Positions 23,092-32,983 of a DNA stretch of 64,000 bases are shown one piece after another. The stretch comes from an uncultured Parabacteroides sp. (GTDB lineage Bacteria; Bacteroidota; Bacteroidia; Bacteroidales; Tannerellaceae): assembly GCA_910577325.1 (NCBI GenBank), contig CAJTMR010000013.1:30540-94539 (forward strand), written 5' to 3'. A program made the translations under genes and the position numbers. Each line of letters starts with the position of its first letter. Position 1 is the first letter of the stretch. The notes beneath the pieces are model-generated. The model was not told the DNA's origin. It did no database searches and worked only from the letters and a program-made list of their open reading frames with translations.

Positions 23092-25698
23092 TTATTCCTC
23101 AGTTGTATCTTCTGTATCGTTCACATTTTTATTGCTGTCGACATCATCAGAGACATTTTCAAAATCAATATTCTCCATTGGTCCATGAATTACTGAATCT
23201 TCTGAAATGTCATGCTGTGTTTTTTCTTCAGCGATTTCATCTTCAGTTTGTGACAACACTTTACATACAGAAGCGATTTCGTCATTACGTTTTCCTAAAT
23301 TAATCAAGCGTACCCCTTGTGTTGCACGTCCGATAACATTCAGATCAGATACTTTCATACGGATTGTGATACCGGATTTATTAATGATCATAATATCGTT
23401 CTCCTCCGTGACATTTTTAATGGCGACCAGTTTACCAGTTTTTTCCGTAATGTTGATGGTTTTGACACCTTTACCCCCACGGTTTGTAATACGATAATCT
23501 TCAATATTCGAACGTTTGCCGTAACCTTGTTCAGATACAACCAATACAGTTTCCTTCTCTTTGTCCTTAATACAAACCATTCCTACAACTTCGTCGTTAG
23601 AATCGTCATCAAGTGTCATACCTCTCACACCGGATGCAGTGCGCCCCATAACACGTACTGCATTTTCATGGAAACGAATAGCACGTCCATTACGGTTTGC
23701 AATCAGGACCTCATTATTGCCATTTGTCATACAAACTTCGATCAGACCGTCATCTTCACGTAGTGTGATAGCATTGACACCATTTTGACGAGGCCGGGAA
23801 TATGCTTCCAGCAATGTCTTTTTAATTACACCTTTCTTTGTGCAGAATAGTAGATAATGAGAATTTATAAACTCTGTGTCTGTTGTCAATTTCTTCACGC
23901 GGATGAAAGCATTGACTTTGTCATCTGGTTCGATGTTCAATAAGTTCTGTATCGCCCTACCCTTCGAGTTCTTCGCTCCCTCTGGAATTTCGAATACTTT
24001 CAACCAGTAACACTTCCCTTTTGCCGTAAAGATCAGCAATGTAGCATGCATGGAAGCAGGATAAATGTATTCCACAAAATCTTCATCACGCGTTTCTGAA
24101 CCTTTAGCACCTACTCCGCCACGTCCTTGAGCACGGAATTCACTGAGTGGTGTACGTTTGATGTATCCCATGTGAGAGATGGTAATGATCATCTCGTCAT
24201 CCGCATAAAAGTCTTCAGGATTAAGTTCTTCGGAGGCATAGACGATATCCGTTTTACGTTCATCCCCGTACTTGTCTTTGATTTCTTGCAACTCGTCTTT
24301 AATGACTTTCATACAAAGATCGTCATTTTCTAAGATTTCTTTCAAATATGCGATTAATTTTTCAATTTCTTCATATTCTGCACGAAGTTTATCCTGTTCC
24401 AGTCCTGTTAACTGACGAAGTCTCATTTCCACAATGGCACGAGATTGCATGTCTGACAGGGAAAAACGTTCCATCAAACGTTCGATGGCTTCAGACGGGC
24501 TTTTAGACGATTTAATGATAGCGATCACTTCGTCAATATTATCGGATGCGATAATTAAGCCTTCCAAAATATGGGCACGTTCTTCTGCTTTGCGCAATTC
24601 GAATTTGGTGCGACGGATCACAACTTCATGGCGATGGTCGACAAAAGCTTTGATCAAGTCTTTCAGGTTGAGTTGACGTGGACGTCCGTTTACCAGTGCA
24701 ATATTATTGACACTAAAAGAAGACTGCAAGGCCGTCAACTTGTACAATTTGTTCAGTACTACGCTCGAATTGGCATCTCTTTTGATATCCACAACGATAC
24801 GCATACCACTACGGTCAGACTCATCGTTTACATTTGAAATTCCATCAATGCGTTTTTCATTTACTAAGTCAGCGATATATTTGATTAATTCCGCTTTATT
24901 AACAAGGTAAGGAATTTCAGTAATGATGATCTTTTCGTGATTACCCTCTGTTTCTATTTCAGCTTTTCCACGCAGGACGATACGTCCCCTACCCGTTTCA
25001 AAAGCATCTTTTACACCGGCATATCCATAGATAGTTGCACCTGTCGGGAAATCTGGAGCTTTTATATATTGCATTAAATCTGCAACTTCAAGTTCCCCAT
25101 GGGCATCGATGTAAGCCATACAACCTTCCAGCACCTCGCTAAGATTATGTGTTGGCATGTTTGTCGCCATACCAACGGCAATACCGGAAGCTCCATTTAC
25201 CAGCAAATTCGGAATACGGGTCGGCAATACTGTTGGTTCTTTCAATGTATCGTCAAAATTAAGCTGAAAATCAACCGTGTCTTTGTCGATATCACGAAGC
25301 ATTTCTTCGGCAAGCTTACTTAATCTTGCTTCCGTATAACGCATGGCAGCAGGACTGTCACCATCCACCGAACCGAAGTTTCCTTGTCCATCCACTAACG
25401 TATAGCGCATAGACCATATCTGTGCCATACGAACCATTGCGAAATAAACGGACGAGTCACCGTGTGGATGGTATTTACCTAAAACTTCACCAACAATTCT
25501 CGCAGATTTTTTATAAGGTTTATCGGATGTATTACCCAATTCATTCATTCCATATAAAATACGACGATGAACCGGTTTAAAACCATCCCTAACATCTGGA
25601 AGGGCACGTGAGACTATGACAGACATTGAATAGTCAATGTATGCCGATTTCATTTCTTCCTCGATGTTAATCTTAATAATTCTGTCTTGATCAACCAT
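23092..25698 (-). CDS. gyrA: DNA gyrase subunit A
   Basis: An 868-residue GyrA, the breakage-reunion subunit of DNA gyrase. The N-terminus IDYSMSVIVSRALPDVRDG, the catalytic Tyr121 in AAMRYTEARL, and GASGIAVGMATNMPTHN are visible. The C-terminal beta-pinwheel region has repeated blades, including the GyrA box QGRGGVG near residue 535. The quinolone-resistance region reads HPHGDSSVYFA: Ser82 aligns with E. coli Ser83 and Phe86 replaces E. coli Asp87, a natural difference in this phylum as far as known. Length is normal, with an acidic tail (DVDSNKNVNDTEDTTEE). It is divergent from the ClpC gene across 239 bases that hold only promoter-like sequence. Confidence 0.98.
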   Translation of the reverse strand: MVDQDRIIKINIEEEMKSAYIDYSMSVIVSRALPDVRDGFKPVHRRILYGMNELGNTSDKPYKKSARIVGEVLGKYHPHGDSSVYFAMVRMAQIWSMRYTLVDGQGNFGSVDGDSPAAMRYTEARLSKLAEEMLRDIDKDTVDFQLNFDDTLKEPTVLPTRIPNLLVNGASGIAVGMATNMPTHNLSEVLEGCMAYIDAHGELEVADLMQYIKAPDFPTGATIYGYAGVKDAFETGRGRIVLRGKAEIETEGNHEKIIITEIPYLVNKAELIKYIADLVNEKRIDGISNVNDESDRSGMRIVVDIKRDANSSVVLNKLYKLTALQSSFSVNNIALVNGRPRQLNLKDLIKAFVDHRHEVVIRRTKFELRKAEERAHILEGLIIASDNIDEVIAIIKSSKSPSEAIERLMERFSLSDMQSRAIVEMRLRQLTGLEQDKLRAEYEEIEKLIAYLKEILENDDLCMKVIKDELQEIKDKYGDERKTDIVYASEELNPEDFYADDEMIITISHMGYIKRTPLSEFRAQGRGGVGAKGSETRDEDFVEYIYPASMHATLLIFTAKGKCYWLKVFEIPEGAKNSKGRAIQNLLNIEPDDKVNAFIRVKKLTTDTEFINSHYLLFCTKKGVIKKTLLEAYSRPRQNGVNAITLREDDGLIEVCMTNGNNEVLIANRNGRAIRFHENAVRVMGRTASGVRGMTLDDDSNDEVVGMVCIKDKEKETVLVVSEQGYGKRSNIEDYRITNRGGKGVKTINITEKTGKLVAIKNVTEENDIMIINKSGITIRMKVSDLNVIGRATQGVRLINLGKRNDEIASVCKVLSQTEDEIAEEKTQHDISEDSVIHGPMENIDFENVSDDVDSNKNVNDTEDTTEE

Positions 25699-25904
25699 TT
25701 AGTTTTATATTAATTACACTCAATATCTCACCTTTCAAAAAGTGCACTAAGGTAAGGCTTTTCCGCGTATCACGAAAGTTTTTGGCTCGAAATTTTAGAA
25801 TATACTTGTCAATAGGCACAGGCTTCAAATCAGACTTCGCTTGTTTTATTTTCTTTTTAAGGAATAATGGCATGGATTTTGTTAGATATATAGTGAGAGT
25901 TTAT

Positions 25905-25912
25905 TACATTTG
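25905..25912 (+). promoter_or_regulatory. Promoter -7 element of the ClpC gene
   Basis: TACATTTG matches TAnnTTTG, 25 bases before the ATG at 25938. A TTTG lies at 25878-25881 but with a 23-base spacer, longer than usual. The element rules out the in-frame ATGs further upstream at 25782 and 25872. Confidence 0.6.
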
Positions 25913-25937
25913 CAACTACATAGTACATTATTATGAT

Positions 25938-28523
25938 ATGAAAAATAATTATTCAAAGAAGTTGATGGACATTATTGAATATAGCCGTGAAGAAGCAGCA
26001 AGGCTTCAGAACAGTTATATAGGACCGGAACACTTAATGCTTGGAATTATCCGCGATGGCGAAGGGAAAGCCGTGCAAACCCTGCGTGAACTAAATATTG
26101 ATGAATGGGATATCAAAAGAAAGATCGAACTGGAAATTAAGAATACAATTGAAGCTGAAGATGCTGGACAGCATGATATTGTTATTAGTAAAACAACTGA
26201 GCGCATATTGCGCATGAGCATGCTTGAATCACGTTTTTTCAAAAAAGAAGAAACTGAAACAGAACATTTGCTTTTGGCCATTTTGAAAGAAGAGTTTAAT
26301 GTTGCGGCAAAAGTGTTGAACGAAGCGGGCATAACGTATCGTAGCATATATAATTATTTGGTGAGCGACACAAGCATGAAACGTTTAGATGATTTTGTGG
26401 AAGAAAAAAATACTGGGCATTTTAAAGAAATCAGCGATGGCTACACTGACGATGATGAAGACGATGACGATGATTTCTCTTCCCGCCGGGAGTCTCCCAG
26501 CTCCTCTTCCGGGGCCAGTTCTGCGCAACCCAAATCACCTAACGACACGCCAGTACTGGATAATTTCGGTACAGATATGACGCGCGCTGCTGCGGAAAAC
26601 CGTCTCGACCCGATTGTCGGACGCGAAAAAGAGATCGAACGTCTGGCGCAGATATTGAGTCGCCGCAAAAAAAACAATCCAATTCTGATCGGTGAACCAG
26701 GTGTCGGCAAATCGGCAATCGTAGAAGGTCTGGCCTTGCGTATCATCCAGCGTAAAGTTTCCCGCATTTTATTCGACAAACGTGTGATCAGCTTGGATAT
26801 GGCATCTATCGTAGCAGGAACCAAATACCGAGGCCAATTTGAAGAACGTATCAAAGCCATTTTGAACGAACTGTCGAAGAATCCGAATATCATCTTGTTC
26901 ATCGATGAAATCCACACGATCGTCGGTGCAGGTTCGGCTTCCGGTTCAATGGATGCCGCCAATATGTTGAAGCCAGCCCTGGCCCGTGGTGAAATACAAT
27001 GTATCGGTGCTACGACACTTGATGAATATCGTAAGAATATTGAGAAAGACGGGGCTTTGGAACGCCGTTTCCAAAAAGTGATCGTCGATCCGACAACAGC
27101 AGAAGAAACTTTGCAGATCTTGCAAAATATAAAGGGCCGTTACGAAGAACATCATAATGTGATCTATACACCCGAAGCCCTTCAGGCTAGTGTGAAACTG
27201 ACAGAACGTTACATAAGTGACCGAAACTTCCCGGATAAAGCAATCGATGCATTGGATGAAGCAGGTTCACGCGTACATATATCCAATATTACGGTTCCGA
27301 AGAGTATCGAAGAACTGGAGGCCAAGATCGAGATGACCAAAACAGAGAAGCTCTCAGCCGTTAAGTCACAAAATTTCGAGCTGGCTGCCAGCTTCCGTGA
27401 CAAGGAGCGTCAATATCTTTTACAATTGGAAGCTGCCAAAAACAAATGGGAACAGGAATTACAGGAACATCGCGAAACAGTCGATGAAGATAAGGTGGCA
27501 GAAGTTGTAGCCATGATGTCAGGTGTTCCTGTTCAGCGTATCGCAAAAGCTGAAAACCTGAAACTACTTGAAATGACCGAGAACCTGAAAAAAAAGGTAA
27601 TCGGCCAAGATGATGCCGTCCAAAAGATCGTAAAAGCAATTCAACGCAATCGTGTCGGTTTAAAAGATCCGAACAAACCGATCGGAACATTCATGTTTTT
27701 AGGACCGACAGGTGTAGGTAAGACTCATTTGGCCAAGAAATTGGCGGAATACCTGTTTGATTCGGCTGATGCTCTGGTCCGTATCGATATGAGCGAGTAC
27801 CTCGAAAAATTTGCGGTATCTCGCCTGATTGGTGCACCTCCGGGATATATAGGTTATGAAGAAGGCGGCCAGTTGACTGAAAAGGTTCGTCGTAAACCTT
27901 ACTCCGTCGTTTTGTTGGATGAAATCGAGAAAGCGCATCCGGACGTGTTCAACCTGTTACTACAGGTCTTGGATGAAGGGCGTCTGACTGACAGTCTTGG
28001 CAGACGGATTGACTTTAAGAATACGATTCTGATCATGACATCCAATATCGGTACACGCCAGTTGAAAGACTTCGGTCGTGGTGTGGGTTTCAACTTGCAA
28101 ACTGCCGGTGAGCCGGATAAAGACTTCTCCCGCAGCGTTATCCAAAAAGCGTTGAACAAGGCGTTTGCTCCGGAATTCCTGAATCGTGTAGACGACATCA
28201 TCATGTTCGATCAATTGGATAAGGAAGCGATCCATAAAATCATCGATATCGAATTGCAAGGTCTTTACAAACGTGTGGCCGGTCTTGGTTATTCCCTACA
28301 ACTGACAGATGCCGCCAAAGATTTTGTTGCAACCAAAGGTTATGACGTCCAATTTGGGGCACGCCCGTTGAAACGTGCTATCCAGAAATATCTGGAAGAC
28401 GAAATGGCAGAAATGATTATCCGTGCGTCTGTCGGAGAAGGAGATACGATCATAGTCGATTTTGAGAAGGACAAACAGGAGATTATCACGAAAGTAGAGA
28501 AAAGCAAGCCGGTTGCCGAATGA
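25938..28523 (+). CDS. ClpC-type AAA+ unfoldase, Clp protease ATP-binding subunit
   Basis: An 861-residue Hsp100 unfoldase that delivers substrates to ClpP. Two N-terminal Clp_N repeats (YSREEAARLQNSYIGPEHLMLGI and RILRMSMLESRFFKKEETETEHLLLAIL) are followed by an acidic Ser-rich linker (about residues 170-205, DDDEDDDDDFSSRR). AAA1 has Walker A GEPGVGKSA; a UVR-like coiled coil (ELEAKIEMTKTEKLSAVKSQNFELAA) precedes AAA2 with Walker A GPTGVGKTHLAK. A ClpP-docking VGF tripeptide is present (GRGVGFNLQ). The M domain and UVR motif make it ClpC rather than ClpB. The substrate-binding protein gene overlaps its end by 4 bases. Confidence 0.95.
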   Translation: MKNNYSKKLMDIIEYSREEAARLQNSYIGPEHLMLGIIRDGEGKAVQTLRELNIDEWDIKRKIELEIKNTIEAEDAGQHDIVISKTTERILRMSMLESRFFKKEETETEHLLLAILKEEFNVAAKVLNEAGITYRSIYNYLVSDTSMKRLDDFVEEKNTGHFKEISDGYTDDDEDDDDDFSSRRESPSSSSGASSAQPKSPNDTPVLDNFGTDMTRAAAENRLDPIVGREKEIERLAQILSRRKKNNPILIGEPGVGKSAIVEGLALRIIQRKVSRILFDKRVISLDMASIVAGTKYRGQFEERIKAILNELSKNPNIILFIDEIHTIVGAGSASGSMDAANMLKPALARGEIQCIGATTLDEYRKNIEKDGALERRFQKVIVDPTTAEETLQILQNIKGRYEEHHNVIYTPEALQASVKLTERYISDRNFPDKAIDALDEAGSRVHISNITVPKSIEELEAKIEMTKTEKLSAVKSQNFELAASFRDKERQYLLQLEAAKNKWEQELQEHRETVDEDKVAEVVAMMSGVPVQRIAKAENLKLLEMTENLKKKVIGQDDAVQKIVKAIQRNRVGLKDPNKPIGTFMFLGPTGVGKTHLAKKLAEYLFDSADALVRIDMSEYLEKFAVSRLIGAPPGYIGYEEGGQLTEKVRRKPYSVVLLDEIEKAHPDVFNLLLQVLDEGRLTDSLGRRIDFKNTILIMTSNIGTRQLKDFGRGVGFNLQTAGEPDKDFSRSVIQKALNKAFAPEFLNRVDDIIMFDQLDKEAIHKIIDIELQGLYKRVAGLGYSLQLTDAAKDFVATKGYDVQFGARPLKRAIQKYLEDEMAEMIIRASVGEGDTIIVDFEKDKQEIITKVEKSKPVAE

Positions 28524-29428
28524 CATTACTCAGATGCTTTTGTTTTTTATCTATTTTATGCTGTTGCAATAGTAAACCGAATACGGAAGCGATACACGTA
28601 TCTGTTTTACGTGGTCCTTCCGCTATTGCTTTTGCGCACTGGATGGAGAAAACGCCCGTTATTGACGGCAAACCATTGTTCGTTCAGATAATCGATTCTC
28701 CTGATTTGATGCAGGCTGCCCTGATAAAAGGTGAAGCCGATATTGCCGTTTTACCGATGATTAGTGCAGCCAACCTGTATAATAAAGGCATTCGATACCA
28801 TCTGGCAGGTTGTCCGATATGGGGAACTCTTTATTTGGCGGGGAAAAATGAGAAAAACATATCCAGTGGAAATAAGGCTGTTTTACATATTTTCGGAGCT
28901 GGAACGACACCTGACATTCTTACCCGTCATTATCTTTGGCAACATAAACTCGATTACACACTGAATTACTCATTCACTACCGCACAAGAGATCATGCAAG
29001 GAATATTAGCCGGAAAAATCGACCATGCCGTTCTGGGAGAGCCATTCCTAAATATCGCATTGCGGAAAGATAGTACATTGAATATATTAGCAGATCTGAA
29101 CAGGCCCGATTCTGCCTCTTCAGGATTTGCCCAAACAGCCATACTTTATGCACCCACTTTGGAAAAGAACAGGAAAACGATAGACAGTCTTTTAACTCTT
29201 TCTTGCCGATTTGCTGTGGAACAACCAGAGCTTGCTATTCAGATATTGGAAAAAGAAAACATTTTTGTGCCTGGCATGTTAACGCCTGAAAGTATCAAAC
29301 GCTGCAAGATCGACTACAAGACGGCATCTGAAGCCCAAGAAAACATACTCCGCTTCCTACAACTGATCAAGCAATACGAACCTAAAGCATTGGGAGGAAA
29401 GATGCCCGATGAAAAATTCTACAAATGA
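28520..29428 (+). CDS. NitT/TauT-type ABC transporter substrate-binding lipoprotein
   Basis: A 302-residue extracytoplasmic binding protein. The N-terminus MTLLRCFCFLSILCCCNSK is a short lipoprotein signal; the first Cys of the CCC run after SIL is the likely lipid site. The fold resembles the NMT1/SsuA-like group: VSVLRGPSAIAFAHWME, LIKGEADIAVLPMISAANLYNKG, and LAGKIDHAVLGEPFLNIAL are the usual two-lobe landmarks. It overlaps the clpC-type gene by 4 bases and the permease-ATPase fusion by 4 bases, so the three are translationally coupled. Substrate (sulfonate, nitrate, thiamine precursor or other) is unknown. Confidence 0.85.
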   Translation: MTLLRCFCFLSILCCCNSKPNTEAIHVSVLRGPSAIAFAHWMEKTPVIDGKPLFVQIIDSPDLMQAALIKGEADIAVLPMISAANLYNKGIRYHLAGCPIWGTLYLAGKNEKNISSGNKAVLHIFGAGTTPDILTRHYLWQHKLDYTLNYSFTTAQEIMQGILAGKIDHAVLGEPFLNIALRKDSTLNILADLNRPDSASSGFAQTAILYAPTLEKNRKTIDSLLTLSCRFAVEQPELAIQILEKENIFVPGMLTPESIKRCKIDYKTASEAQENILRFLQLIKQYEPKALGGKMPDEKFYK

Positions 29429-30837
29429 TCCGGAAGATGCAGAAAAGTATTCTTACGCTCCTATCGATAACAATCCTCTTACTGATCTGGCAATTATTGG
29501 CCATGCTGGTCCGTATGCCGGATTTACTACCCTCCGTACCTCGCCTGTTAAGTATTCTCGCTGCACTTTTCGTATCCGGTTCATTCTATCAATCAATCAT
29601 AGCGACAGTGTTACGCGGAATTATCGGGATATCCGTTGCATTAATGGCAGCTATAGGAATCTCTTTCCTGTTCTACAAATGCGAGTGGATATATGTACTG
29701 TTCCGTCCGCCGCTGGCAATCATGCGTTCCATTCCTGTCATCTCGTTTATACTTTTAGCTTTGATTTTCTTGAATGCGGAAAGTATTCCTTTGATAATCG
29801 CTTTCCTAACCATGTTCCCTCTCCTCACGGAAAACTTAACAAAAGGAATACGGAGCCAGCGGAAAGAACTTTCGATAATGGCTCACCAATTCAGGATCGG
29901 ACGTTGGAACAGACTGACACAAGTGATCTACCCACAATTGAAACCATTCCTATACAGCGGCCTTGCATCTGCTTTGGGCTTTGGTTGGCGCACCATCATT
30001 ATGGGAGAGGTGTTAGCACAATGTTCTCCCGGAATCGGAGGAGAAATGAAACAGGCACAAGTTTTTATAGCCATTCCCGAATTGATAGCATGGACAGTTG
30101 TCACGATCTTGATCAGCTATCTTTTTGACAGAGGGATCAGTTGGCTGGCGAAGCAACGGCTCCCTATATATTATAAAAGGCATTACAATAAATTGCCTGT
30201 GCCAAAAGGACATTGCGATATACGGATTTGTGACGTTTCATACCAGTACGGTTTGGAGCCTATCCTATCCCATCTCAGCTATATTTTCGAAAAAGGATTC
30301 ATATATGGCATAACAGCTCCGTCGGGAACTGGCAAAACGACTTTGTTGAACCTGATAGGAAACATTTTGAAACCCGTACAAGGAAAAATCGAAACAGACT
30401 GTAAAACCGGAATAGCCTATGTATTCCAGGAACCCGAATTGCTTAACCAATTGACAATTATCGAAAATATTGTTTTACCTTTGGCTGCTTACCTGAAAAA
30501 AGAAGTTGCTTTTGAACAGGCAATCTCAGTATTGCAAAAGATGGAGTTGGAAGACTTTGCGAATCGTTTCCCGAATGAATTGAGTTCCGGGCAGCAACAA
30601 CGGGTCGCGATTGCACGTGCTCTGATTTACCCTTCCCAACTCCTGCTCATGGATGAACCTTTTAAAGGTTTGGACGAGGCTTTAAAACATCGCATCATCG
30701 AACGCATCCGTGAGCGGCAGGCAGAGAACGGACAAACGATTCTCTTTACCATCCACAATCCCGAGGAATTGCGTTTATTTGCAGATAAAATAGTATGTTT
30801 AAATGCCAAACAATTATCTTTGCAGCCAAAAATATAA
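29425..30837 (+). CDS. ABC transporter permease-ATPase fusion (NitT/TauT type)
   Basis: A 470-residue fusion of both remaining ABC subunits. Residues about 1-250 are a BPD_transp_1-like permease with six hydrophobic segments and the coupling region RTIIMGEVLAQCSPGIGGEMKQAQ. Residues about 262-470 are the ATPase: Walker A APSGTGKTT (Ala for the usual first Gly, still within the consensus), Q-loop VFQEPELL, signature LSSGQQQRVAIARAL, Walker B LLLMDEPF, and switch His in FTIHNPEEL. In most NitT/TauT systems these are separate proteins. Two fused chains would make a full dimeric transporter. It is coupled to the upstream lipoprotein gene. Confidence 0.9.
   Translation: MIRKMQKSILTLLSITILLLIWQLLAMLVRMPDLLPSVPRLLSILAALFVSGSFYQSIIATVLRGIIGISVALMAAIGISFLFYKCEWIYVLFRPPLAIMRSIPVISFILLALIFLNAESIPLIIAFLTMFPLLTENLTKGIRSQRKELSIMAHQFRIGRWNRLTQVIYPQLKPFLYSGLASALGFGWRTIIMGEVLAQCSPGIGGEMKQAQVFIAIPELIAWTVVTILISYLFDRGISWLAKQRLPIYYKRHYNKLPVPKGHCDIRICDVSYQYGLEPILSHLSYIFEKGFIYGITAPSGTGKTTLLNLIGNILKPVQGKIETDCKTGIAYVFQEPELLNQLTIIENIVLPLAAYLKKEVAFEQAISVLQKMELEDFANRFPNELSSGQQQRVAIARALIYPSQLLLMDEPFKGLDEALKHRIIERIRERQAENGQTILFTIHNPEELRLFADKIVCLNAKQLSLQPKI
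30815..30822 (+). promoter_or_regulatory. Promoter -7 element of tex
   Basis: TATCTTTG matches TAnnTTTG, lies inside the last codons of the ABC fusion gene, and is 29 bases upstream of the tex ATG. It marks the ATG at 30852 as the true start. Confidence 0.6.
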
Positions 30838-30851
30838 AGAAACACCCCATT

Positions 30852-32978
30852 ATGGTAACATCATTTCATACGCTGATTTCCCGCATCTTGAACATTGCCG
30901 CCGACCAAGTGGAACGAACCGTCGGACTGCTGGGAGAAGGAGCTACAATCCCCTTCATCAGCCGGTATCGCAAAGAGGTGACCGGAGGACTGGATGAAGT
31001 CCAAATCGGCAACATCAAAGGCCAGTTGGACAAATTGACCGAGCTGAAGAAGAGAAAAGAAAGTATTTTATCCTCCATCGAAGAACAAGGCAAACTGACT
31101 CCCGAACTGAAAAAGAGAATCGAGAATTCGTGGGACGGTACCGAAATAGAAGACCTTTATCTGCCTTACAAGCCCAAACGGGTCACGAAAGCGGAGATTG
31201 CCCGCAAGAAAGGACTCGAACCTCTTGCCAAAGTCGTGATGACGCAGAACGAAAGAAACTTGTCAGCCTGCGTGGCAGCCTTTATCAAAGGGGAAGTGAA
31301 GAATGCGGAAGAAGCGTTGCAAGGGGCACGCGACATTATCGCCGAATGGGTGAATGAAAACGAAGAGGCTCGCAATGCCGTTCGAAATTCTTTCTCGCAC
31401 ACGGCGGTTATCACATCCAAAGTCATTAAAGGCAAAGAGGAAGAGGGAGCTAAGTACCGCGATTATTTTGAATTTAGCGAACCTTTGAACCGTACGAGTT
31501 CACATCGCCTGCTGGCTCTGCGTCGGGGTGAAGCGGAAGGCATCCTGCGCGTAAGCATTTCTCCCGATGCAGACAACTGCCTGGACCGTCTAAAACGCCG
31601 CTTCGTAAAAGGACGGGGCGAAGCTTCCGACCAAGTGTCGACAGCCGTGGACGACTCTTTTAAGCGCCTGCTAAAACCATCCATCGAAACTGAATTTGCC
31701 AACCTGAGCAAAGCGAAAGCCGATGAAGAAGCAATCCGTGTGTTTGCCGAGAATTTGCGTCAGTTGTTGCTGGCTCCGCCATTAGGACAGAAACGTGTGT
31801 TGGGTGTCGATCCCGGCTACCGTACTGGTTGCAAATTAGTTTGCCTTGATGCACAGGGGGCGTTGTTGCATAATGAGGCGATTTATCCTCACCCGCCCCA
31901 GAACGAAAAAAGCAAAGCGGCTGCCAAAGTGGCACAATTAGTCGCCACATACGCCATCGACTCTATCGCCATTGGGAATGGGACGGCAAGCCGTGAAACA
32001 GAACAGTTCATCACCAATATTCGCTATGACCGCAAAGTACAAGTGTTCGTGGTCAGTGAGAACGGAGCGTCCATCTATTCCGCATCTAAGATTGCACGTG
32101 ACGAGTTTCCCGAATATGACGTGACGGTTCGTGGGGCCGTCAGCATAGGTCGCCGCCTGATGGACCCACTTGCCGAGTTGGTCAAGATTGATCCCAAAAG
32201 TATCGGTGTCGGGCAATACCAGCATGATGTCGAGCAGGGTGCTCTGAAAAAAAGCCTCGACCAGACGGTGGAAAGTTGCGTAAATTTAGTTGGTGTGAAT
32301 GTCAATACGGCAAGCAAACATTTGCTGACCTATATTTCCGGACTTGGACCGACCCTGGCACAGAACATTGTTGACTATCGTACCATACATGGACCTTTCC
32401 AGTCCCGCCGCGAACTGCTGAAGGTTCCCCGCATGGGAGAAAAGGCTTTCGAACAAAGCGCCGGTTTTCTTCGTATCCAAGGGGGTAAGAACCCATTGGA
32501 TAACTCGGCCGTCCATCCGGAAAGTTACCCGATAGTCGAACGAATGGCAAAGGACTTGAAGTGTACTGTCGTCGAGTTGATCAATAACAAGGAACTGAAG
32601 AAAAAGCTCGACTTGAAGAAATATGTAACGGATAAAGTCGGAATGCCGACCTTGTTGGATATCATGGAAGAATTGGACAAGCCGGGACGTGATCCCCGCC
32701 AAACTATCCAGATGTTTTCTTTTGACCCGACGGTTAAAACGATTGAGAACCTGAAAGAAGGACAAGTGCTACCGGGCATCGTCACTAACATAACGAATTT
32801 CGGCTGCTTCGTCGATGTCGGTATCAAAGAAAATGGGCTGGTTCATATTTCCGAGCTTGCAGACCGTTTTATCAGTGATCCAACACAAGTTGTATCAATC
32901 CATCAGCACGTGAAAGTAAAAGTGTTAAGTGTTGACCTTGTTCGGAAACGGGTTCAACTTTCTATGAAAGGAATATAG
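30852..32978 (+). CDS. tex: RNA-binding transcriptional accessory protein Tex
   Basis: A 708-residue Tex-family protein. The N-terminal helical region has GEGATIPFISRYRKEVTGGLDE; a YqgF/RNase H-like domain carries RVLGVDPGYRTGCKLVCLD (about residue 315); tandem helix-hairpin-helix motifs (LTYISGLGPTLAQNIVDYR) follow; and the C-terminal S1 RNA-binding domain reads GQVLPGIVTNITNFGCFVDVGIKENGLVHISELA. It binds nucleic acid and affects transcription; a precise molecular role is still not settled for the family. ybaK follows after 5 bases, so it is probably co-transcribed. Confidence 0.95.
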   Translation: MVTSFHTLISRILNIAADQVERTVGLLGEGATIPFISRYRKEVTGGLDEVQIGNIKGQLDKLTELKKRKESILSSIEEQGKLTPELKKRIENSWDGTEIEDLYLPYKPKRVTKAEIARKKGLEPLAKVVMTQNERNLSACVAAFIKGEVKNAEEALQGARDIIAEWVNENEEARNAVRNSFSHTAVITSKVIKGKEEEGAKYRDYFEFSEPLNRTSSHRLLALRRGEAEGILRVSISPDADNCLDRLKRRFVKGRGEASDQVSTAVDDSFKRLLKPSIETEFANLSKAKADEEAIRVFAENLRQLLLAPPLGQKRVLGVDPGYRTGCKLVCLDAQGALLHNEAIYPHPPQNEKSKAAAKVAQLVATYAIDSIAIGNGTASRETEQFITNIRYDRKVQVFVVSENGASIYSASKIARDEFPEYDVTVRGAVSIGRRLMDPLAELVKIDPKSIGVGQYQHDVEQGALKKSLDQTVESCVNLVGVNVNTASKHLLTYISGLGPTLAQNIVDYRTIHGPFQSRRELLKVPRMGEKAFEQSAGFLRIQGGKNPLDNSAVHPESYPIVERMAKDLKCTVVELINNKELKKKLDLKKYVTDKVGMPTLLDIMEELDKPGRDPRQTIQMFSFDPTVKTIENLKEGQVLPGIVTNITNFGCFVDVGIKENGLVHISELADRFISDPTQVVSIHQHVKVKVLSVDLVRKRVQLSMKGI

Positions 32979-32983
32979 TAGCG

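Noticed and set aside
23092..25698. Quinolone-resistance mutation in GyrA (Phe86 at the E. coli Asp87 position)
   Set aside because: As far as I know Phe is the usual residue here in Bacteroidales, and Ser82 is wild type, so no resistance claim is made.
25782..25937. N-terminal extension of the ClpC protein by 52 residues
   Set aside because: The extension lies before and across the -7 element at 25905-25912 and does not look like a Clp N-domain.
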